This document shows, piece by piece, positions 59,309 to 64,000 of a stretch of DNA of 64,000 nucleotides. This DNA comes from an uncultured Clostridia bacterium (GTDB taxonomy: Bacteria; Bacillota; Clostridia; Christensenellales; Aristaeellaceae). The DNA lies in contig CAKTXH010000002.1 of NCBI GenBank assembly GCA_934630975.1, positions 1 through 64,000 on the forward strand, written 5' to 3'. Under the pieces are notes generated by a model. It was not told the DNA's origin, made no database searches, and was given only the letters and a program-made list of their open reading frames with translations. Positions within the stretch are counted from its first letter, which is position 1, and each line of letters opens with the position of its first letter. Both the position numbers and the translations under genes were made by a program.

Positions 59309-61549
59309 TTACCAATCTTCCTGTGCGTTTTGGCGCTTCATTTCTTTCTGCCCCTGTTCGTACTGCGCGCGGTCAAAAACGCCGAACCTGCCCTTCTCGC
59401 TCTTCTTGATTCGGTACATGGCGTAATCGGCGCATTTGATCAAATCCATCATCTCCGTGCCGTCCTCCGGGTACCACGCGATGCCGCCGGAAACGTGGAT
59501 GCGCGTCGCCGCGCCGTTGGGCAGGTTGAAATGGCTGTTCTCCACGCCGGAAATCAGCCGGTCAATCACCCGTTGCACCTCTTCTCGGGTCTCATAACCA
59601 TAGATAAGGATGTTGAATTCGTCGCCAGATACCCGCGCGCAGAGCGTGCCGTCCGGGATGTTGCGCGTGAAGCAGATCGCCGCTTCGTGGATGTATCGGT
59701 CTCCCCACTCGTGGCCGAACGTGTCGTTGGTGTGCTTGAGGTTATCCAGATCCATCATCACCACCGCAGCGTGCTTCATCTTATCGGGTTGATCGAATAT
59801 CCGGCCCGCAAACCGATAGAACGCGCGGCGGTTGTAAAGCCCGGTCAGCAGGTCGTAATCGCGCTCCCGCTCGATGCGCATGCGTTCCCGCGTCGCCGTC
59901 GTCACATCCTCGGCCAGCACAATCACGCGGCTTTCAATCTGCGTCTCTTTCAGGCGCACATAGCGCTCTTTGCCATCCAGCGAACGCACGTGCACCAGCG
60001 TGCTGTCGCCCTTCTTCTCCATCGCCATCACGTTTTTCGCCATCTGCTGGTGCAGGGTTTTGATTTTTCCCAGCGTCACGCTTCGCGCGTCGCCGCTCGG
60101 CACGCCCAGCAGCGGGAAGAAATTCTCCGTCGCAAACGCGGGCGCAACGTCCATATCCTTCGACGTATCGAATTCGCAGCCCGCGATATCCACGCTCGCC
60201 ATATCCAGCATCCGCAGGAAGCGCGTCGATGTGTTGATGGTTTCGCGGCTCAGCCCGGCGAACGCCTTTGCGAAGTGATCCAGCTCACGGATGCCCGTGG
60301 CGGACAGGCGCGGGATGCCGTTTTCGCCCGTTCTGGCAATATCCACCTCTTTGGACAGCTTGGCAATCGGCTTGGAAATCCGCTGCGCGATCAAAACGCT
60401 GCCCACCACGTCAAACAGGAGCATCAGCGCAATCGCCAGCAGGATCAGCCGTGCCACCCGGTCGGAGAACGCATACAGGCTTTGCGCCGAGGCCGCGCCC
60501 ATCAGCACCCAAACCTCGTTGTCAAACGTCGCGTTCATATCGTAGAGCGTCAGCTTCTGCTTCTGCGTGACGTATTTGCGCCCGTCCAGCTCAAAAATAG
60601 AGCTTTCGTCCTTGCCCGCCGTCAGCGTGAGCGTTTCTCCTCTGCGCACCTTCGTCTTGCCGCTGGTCAGCTTCACCGAAGCGCGGTTCGTCGTCTTGTC
60701 GTACAGCGCCAGCAGATAGCTGCCGTCCGTGTCAAAGCCCAGCTCGCTGTACGGGAGCTGCGTATACAGGTAATCATCCAGCAGCTCGATGCCCAGCACG
60801 CCGTATATCGTGCCGTTCTCGAGCATCAGCGGCATGGAGTACGTCAGCCCGGAAGGCAGGCTCGACTGCGCGCTGGAATTCCAGCAGCCATAGTCGTGCG
60901 CTTCCAGTCTGCGCGTCGAGCGATAGGCTTCCATATATGGTTTGCAGAAATAATCGCCGTAGGATGTGCCGAAGTTGTAGCGCGTGTCCCAGCCCGTGTC
61001 GGTCGAAATGTTCATGGCCTTGACGGTCGAAATCGGCGCACATTCCAGCAGCAGATCGTTGTACTGCGTCGTCGCGCTCACTGTTGGATCGAGATCGCGC
61101 ACATGGAAACCCGTCTTGGATTGCACGTTGCCGTCCAGGCTCGACGTGCTGAAGATGACGTATACGCCGGAAACCCTGTTGCGGTACATCGTCTCGATCA
61201 TGTCCCCGCTGATCATGCCGATCAGTTTGCTCGCCTCTTTGGAGCTGCTTTCCAGCTCGTCCAGCGACAGCACGCCCTCGTCAATCGCGGCCTGCGTCTT
61301 TTCGTTGATGTTTTCGGCCAGCACACCGATATCCGACCATTGCTGGGTCATCTGCGATTCCAGATAGGCGGCGCGGTTGGCCACCTGCTTGCTGAGGATG
61401 GAGCGCTCGTTGCTGTTCACCTGATCAAAAACGCCGCTCACATACAGAGAGGCCAGAAGAATTGCCGCTTGCAGCAAAATCAAAACCATAAGCGGCTGCA
61501 TCACGGTGCAAAAGACGGTTTTGCCCTCTTTCTTCGGACTTTGTTTCAT
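59309..61549 (-). CDS. Membrane diguanylate cyclase with extracellular Cache-type sensor and HAMP
   Basis: 746 residues from ATG 61547-61549 (GGAGGGGCATC ribosome site). Membrane segments at about 18-38 and 355-378 enclose a dCache-like sensor of about 315 residues; HAMP follows (about 380-430), then a PAS-like part and a C-terminal GGDEF domain (about 565-735). The active-site loop is SGDEF (about 643), a variant known to be active in other cyclases. It should make cyclic di-GMP in response to an external ligand. The substrate-binding lipoprotein gene ends 28 bp upstream on the same strand. Confidence 0.9.
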   Translation of the reverse strand: MKQSPKKEGKTVFCTVMQPLMVLILLQAAILLASLYVSGVFDQVNSNERSILSKQVANRAAYLESQMTQQWSDIGVLAENINEKTQAAIDEGVLSLDELESSSKEASKLIGMISGDMIETMYRNRVSGVYVIFSTSSLDGNVQSKTGFHVRDLDPTVSATTQYNDLLLECAPISTVKAMNISTDTGWDTRYNFGTSYGDYFCKPYMEAYRSTRRLEAHDYGCWNSSAQSSLPSGLTYSMPLMLENGTIYGVLGIELLDDYLYTQLPYSELGFDTDGSYLLALYDKTTNRASVKLTSGKTKVRRGETLTLTAGKDESSIFELDGRKYVTQKQKLTLYDMNATFDNEVWVLMGAASAQSLYAFSDRVARLILLAIALMLLFDVVGSVLIAQRISKPIAKLSKEVDIARTGENGIPRLSATGIRELDHFAKAFAGLSRETINTSTRFLRMLDMASVDIAGCEFDTSKDMDVAPAFATENFFPLLGVPSGDARSVTLGKIKTLHQQMAKNVMAMEKKGDSTLVHVRSLDGKERYVRLKETQIESRVIVLAEDVTTATRERMRIERERDYDLLTGLYNRRAFYRFAGRIFDQPDKMKHAAVVMMDLDNLKHTNDTFGHEWGDRYIHEAAICFTRNIPDGTLCARVSGDEFNILIYGYETREEVQRVIDRLISGVENSHFNLPNGAATRIHVSGGIAWYPEDGTEMMDLIKCADYAMYRIKKSEKGRFGVFDRAQYEQGQKEMKRQNAQEDW

Positions 61550-61577
61550 GATGCCCCTCCGTTTCCTGCCCGGCGCG

Positions 61578-63005
61578 TTACTGCCCGACAATCTCGTTCA
61601 GCTCTGTCATGATCTGGGCGTACCACGCGTCAAAGCGTTCCTCGCTCACAAATTCCGCCGTGGCTTCTTCCAGCGTCGCGCCGTTTTCCATCGCTTCCAC
61701 CACGCTCTGGCGATCCGCCTGCGCCGCGTCGCTCATGGAGTATTCCAGCTTCTTGCGGGCGGCCGTGCCGGTCTCAAACACCTTCGTCGTGTACAGCGTG
61801 TTCTGCTGCACAACCTGCACCGCCGTTTTCAGGCTGTCCCGAACGCCCTTCTTCATGTTCGGGCTGCCTTTTTCAATCTTGGCCATGTCGTTATCCGCCA
61901 CCGTCACCGGCAGATAGCCGGAACTGACGGAAAACTCGACCGCCCAGTCGCTCTGCGTGAACCATTTGAGGAAACGCGCGGCGGCCTCCACCTGCTCGTC
62001 GCTCTTGCGAATCACCACCATGCCCGCGCCCTGCTGCACGGCGTAATCCTCGCCGCCCTCAAACTTCGGCGCGGGGTAGGTCTTGACCTCGATGGAATAG
62101 CTTTCGTCGTCGCCGCTGGTCACATGATCCGGGAAGAACGTGCACCCGGCGGAAGAACCGACGAACGCAAGCACGTTGCCCGTCTTCATATCGTCGCTGC
62201 GGAAACGGCCGGAGGATGCGAAGTAGCCCTTCACATACGGCACGTAGTAGTTATCCCAAAGCCGCTTCGCCACATCGCGCGGCAGATTCACGGTCGTCTG
62301 CCCGTCCTTCGTTTCGAAAACGTCGCAGCCCAACTGTTTCGCGCCGATGATCATGTAATTGGCCATCGCGTCGCGGCCAAAGAGCGCCTTGCCGTCGTTC
62401 GGTGTCTCCGTCAGGCTGTCCGTCCACTCGTAGTAGCGCTGCGCCATCGCAGTCAGCCCCTCGACAGTCGCGAACTCGTCGGCGCTCGTGCCCGTCGCTT
62501 CCGCGAACTTCTGCCAGTCCGTGTCGTTAACCACCAGCAGCTCTGTCGCCTTCGCTACCGGGAATACCTTCACGCTGCCGTCGCCCTTGAAGTCGCCCTC
62601 GGTGATGTAGCTTTCGATGTATTCCTTCTTATCCTTATCCGTCAGATACGGGCCGAGATCGGCAACGCGGCTCATGCTGTCCACCGCGTAGGCCGTATCC
62701 GCATAGGCCGAGAAAATATCCGGCACTTCCTGCGCGCCGACTTTGCCCTGCACCGCGTCTATCACGTTCTGTTCCAGATCGTCGACCGAACCGAGGCTCG
62801 ACGCGGTGACGGTGATGCTGTTGTCCTTGCCTTCCGTCGCGTTAAACGCCTCCACAGCCTCGTTAAACGCGCCGAGCTGTTCGCCGTTGTAATATGTCCA
62901 CACCGTCAGCGAAATCGGCTCTTTCTTCTTCGCGCAGCCCGTCATGCCGGCCAGTAGCGCGCAAAGGCACAGCAACCCCGCCGCCTTTTCCCATGTATTG
63001 CTCAT
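61578..63005 (-). CDS. Extracellular solute-binding lipoprotein (sugar ABC type), no permease nearby
   Basis: 475 residues from ATG 63003-63005. The lipoprotein signal peptide ends in LLAGMTGC with lipidated C24. The mature protein is a family 1 (sugar) binding protein: ISLTVWTYYNGEQLGAFNEAV at the start and AARFLKWFTQSDWAVEFS near the C terminus. No ABC permease genes are near. It is cotranscribed with the GGDEF receptor gene, so it may deliver a ligand to that sensor, as periplasmic binding proteins do for some chemoreceptors; this is inference. Confidence 0.9.
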   Translation of the reverse strand: MSNTWEKAAGLLCLCALLAGMTGCAKKKEPISLTVWTYYNGEQLGAFNEAVEAFNATEGKDNSITVTASSLGSVDDLEQNVIDAVQGKVGAQEVPDIFSAYADTAYAVDSMSRVADLGPYLTDKDKKEYIESYITEGDFKGDGSVKVFPVAKATELLVVNDTDWQKFAEATGTSADEFATVEGLTAMAQRYYEWTDSLTETPNDGKALFGRDAMANYMIIGAKQLGCDVFETKDGQTTVNLPRDVAKRLWDNYYVPYVKGYFASSGRFRSDDMKTGNVLAFVGSSAGCTFFPDHVTSGDDESYSIEVKTYPAPKFEGGEDYAVQQGAGMVVIRKSDEQVEAAARFLKWFTQSDWAVEFSVSSGYLPVTVADNDMAKIEKGSPNMKKGVRDSLKTAVQVVQQNTLYTTKVFETGTAARKKLEYSMSDAAQADRQSVVEAMENGATLEEATAEFVSEERFDAWYAQIMTELNEIVGQ

Positions 63006-63059
63006 GTTCTCTTCCAACTTTCCTATCTTATGCCTCTTTGGACGCATAAATCAACATGA

Positions 63060-63088
63060 ATTATAGCACACGCATCCTTTTATTTCAA
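63060..63088 (-). promoter_or_regulatory. Promoter of the binding-protein/GGDEF operon
   Basis: Minus-strand TTGAAA (63083-63088), 17-nt spacer, TATAAT (63060-63065). Confidence 0.85.
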
Positions 63089-63108
63089 TAAAAACGTGAA
63101 AAACACAC

Positions 63109-63140
63109 AAAAACGGGCCATCCTCTCCGATAGCCCGTTT
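63109..63140 (-). terminator. Terminator of the aspartokinase gene
   Basis: A perfect 8-bp stem (63111-63118 with 63133-63140) followed on the minus strand by TTTTT. Confidence 0.8.
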
Positions 63141-63152
63141 CGTATTCGTTTC

Positions 63153-64000
63153 TTACCAGCGGTTCTCCTGGGTCACAAACGCCCGGTAAATCGCGCGCGT
63201 GGCAACCTCGAAATCCAGATTATCCACGCCGACGATGATGTTCAGCTCGCTGGAACCCTGGTCGATCAGGCGCACGTTGACGCCCGCCTTCATCAGCGCG
63301 TTGAACAGCCGCGCGGAAATGCCCTTGGAGCGAACCATGCCGCGGCCCACCGTCGCGATGAGCGCCAGGCCGGAGTGAATCTCCACCGTGTCCGGCGAGC
63401 AAAGCTCGTGAATCCGCTGCACCAGCTTTTCCTTCTTCCCCTCCAAGGCGCTTTCGTGCACCACCACGCACATCGTGTCGATGCCGCTGGGCATATGCTC
63501 GAAGGAAATGCCCTGCTCTTCCAGCGCTTGCAGCAGGCGGCGGCCAAAGCCGATTTCCGAGTTCATCATCGCCTTTTCCACGTTGATGATGGCGAAATCC
63601 TTGTGCCCCGCGATGCCGGTGATGGGGTATTCGCTCTCGTAATCCTCCGCCTCGTAGCAGATCACCGTGCCCGGCTCGTCGGGATGGTTCGTGTTGCGGA
63701 TGTTCGTCGGGATGCCCGCAATGCGCACCGGGAAAATCGCGTCCTCATGCAGCACGCTTGCGCCCATGTAGGACAGCTCGCGCAGCTCCCGATAGGTCAC
63801 GTAGCGGATCGGTTCGGGGTTGCGGACGATGCGCGGGTCGGCCATCAGGCAGCCGGAAACATCCGTCCAGTTTTCATATACGTCCGCGTTGACCGCGCGC
63901 GCGACGATTGCGCCCGTGATGTCGCTGCCGCCGCGGGAGAAAGTTTTGACGTTGCCGTGCGTGTCGCAGCCGTAAAAGCCCGGCACAACGGCATGATCAT
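63153..64000 (-). CDS. lysC: Aspartate kinase, C-terminal part (5' end beyond the right edge)
   Basis: About 282 residues are in the window. The catalytic-domain end is seen in VVPGFYG and TFSRGGSDITGAIVA, followed by NWTDVSGCLMADPR, and two ACT domains occupy the last 140 residues (VNVEKAMMNSE and NVRLIDQGSSELNIIVGV). Aspartokinase phosphorylates aspartate, the first step to lysine, threonine and methionine, and ACT domains give feedback control. Overall layout is like the monofunctional class with a long linker. The frame stays open to base 64000, so the apparent GTG at 63984-63986 is internal. Confidence 0.93.
   Translation of the reverse strand, partial: DHAVVPGFYGCDTHGNVKTFSRGGSDITGAIVARAVNADVYENWTDVSGCLMADPRIVRNPEPIRYVTYRELRELSYMGASVLHEDAIFPVRIAGIPTNIRNTNHPDEPGTVICYEAEDYESEYPITGIAGHKDFAIINVEKAMMNSEIGFGRRLLQALEEQGISFEHMPSGIDTMCVVVHESALEGKKEKLVQRIHELCSPDTVEIHSGLALIATVGRGMVRSKGISARLFNALMKAGVNVRLIDQGSSELNIIVGVDNLDFEVATRAIYRAFVTQENRW

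Noticed and set aside
59276..61612. A 778-codon open frame on the plus strand
   Set aside because: Exact shadow of the Cache-HAMP-GGDEF gene; composition is typical of an antisense frame (His, Arg, Ala, Val).
1..64000. CRISPR arrays, insertion sequences, phage genes or rRNA
   Set aside because: No regularly spaced repeats, transposase or integrase motifs, phage structural genes or rRNA-like sequence were seen; the only tRNA gene found is tRNA-Leu at 38548-38634.

Overview
The window is about 64 kb of G+C-rich DNA (by eye somewhat over 55%) from a low-copy bacterial chromosome. A complete spoIIIAA-AH sporulation operon, Asp23/AmaP, DegV, SufU-type Fe-S assembly, a CdaR-like regulator and Gram-positive capsule kinase genes point to an endospore-lineage Clostridia member. 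A bile-salt-hydrolase-type enzyme suggests a gut habitat. I see no phage, transposase or CRISPR array. Most genes lie on the minus strand in short operons with ATGA or GTGA overlaps, and many minus-strand genes have antisense shadow ORFs because of the G+C-rich codon use.

Layout from left to right. 0-6 kb: the 5' end of nusB, DUF2273, amaP, asp23 and spoIIIAH to spoIIIAA, all read leftwards. 6-9 kb: nifS-thiI and a small membrane protein. 9-20 kb: a zinc-ribbon membrane protein, an M20 peptidase, a serine hydrolase, lysA, degV-tadA, an orphan ParB-domain gene and comEC. 20-28 kb: a surface-polysaccharide operon of four GT2 glycosyltransferases, a pyruvyl transferase and an FrhB-like Fe-S protein, followed by a MATE transporter. 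28-38 kb: asparaginase, an operon of S41 protease, endonuclease IV and ketopantoate reductase, a CdaR-type regulator, an orphan MsmK/UgpC-type ATPase, and a panT-like/coaX/hom group. 38.5-40 kb: tRNA-Leu(CAG) followed by a compact structured element carrying a second copy of the tRNA 3' end, then a small AT-richer islet. 40-44 kb: galM, a GNAT gene, and a TetR-methyltransferase operon with clear operators. 44-49 kb: the sufCBDSU operon behind a consensus promoter. 49-63 kb: a signalling and cell-surface region with a degenerate hybrid kinase, the bile-salt-hydrolase-like gene, REC-HD-GYP-GGDEF plus Hpt, cpsB/cpsD/cpsC, an LCP ligase, and a substrate-binding-protein/GGDEF pair. The window ends inside an aspartokinase gene.

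The genes serve a few linked jobs: sporulation and envelope stress (0-6 kb), sulfur mobilisation by two separate cysteine desulfurases (NifS-ThiI for tRNA, SUF for Fe-S clusters), surface glycan synthesis and attachment (21-28 and 55-59 kb), c-di-GMP signalling (52-61 kb), and aspartate-family and pantothenate metabolism (lysA, hom, lysC, coaX, panE).

The most unusual points are: the cloverleaf-like element with a 19-bp duplicate of the tRNA-Leu 3' end (38616-38802); a hybrid 'kinase' that has lost both its phospho-accepting histidine and its ATPase domain but keeps an intact receiver; a nearby orphan Hpt and a receiver-HD-GYP-GGDEF protein with a Cys-rich module; a spoIIIA operon with strongly shortened AF and AG; and a spoIIIAA start codon that abuts the terminator of the upstream gene. 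All calls rest on reading the sequence and remembered family features; no database search was run.
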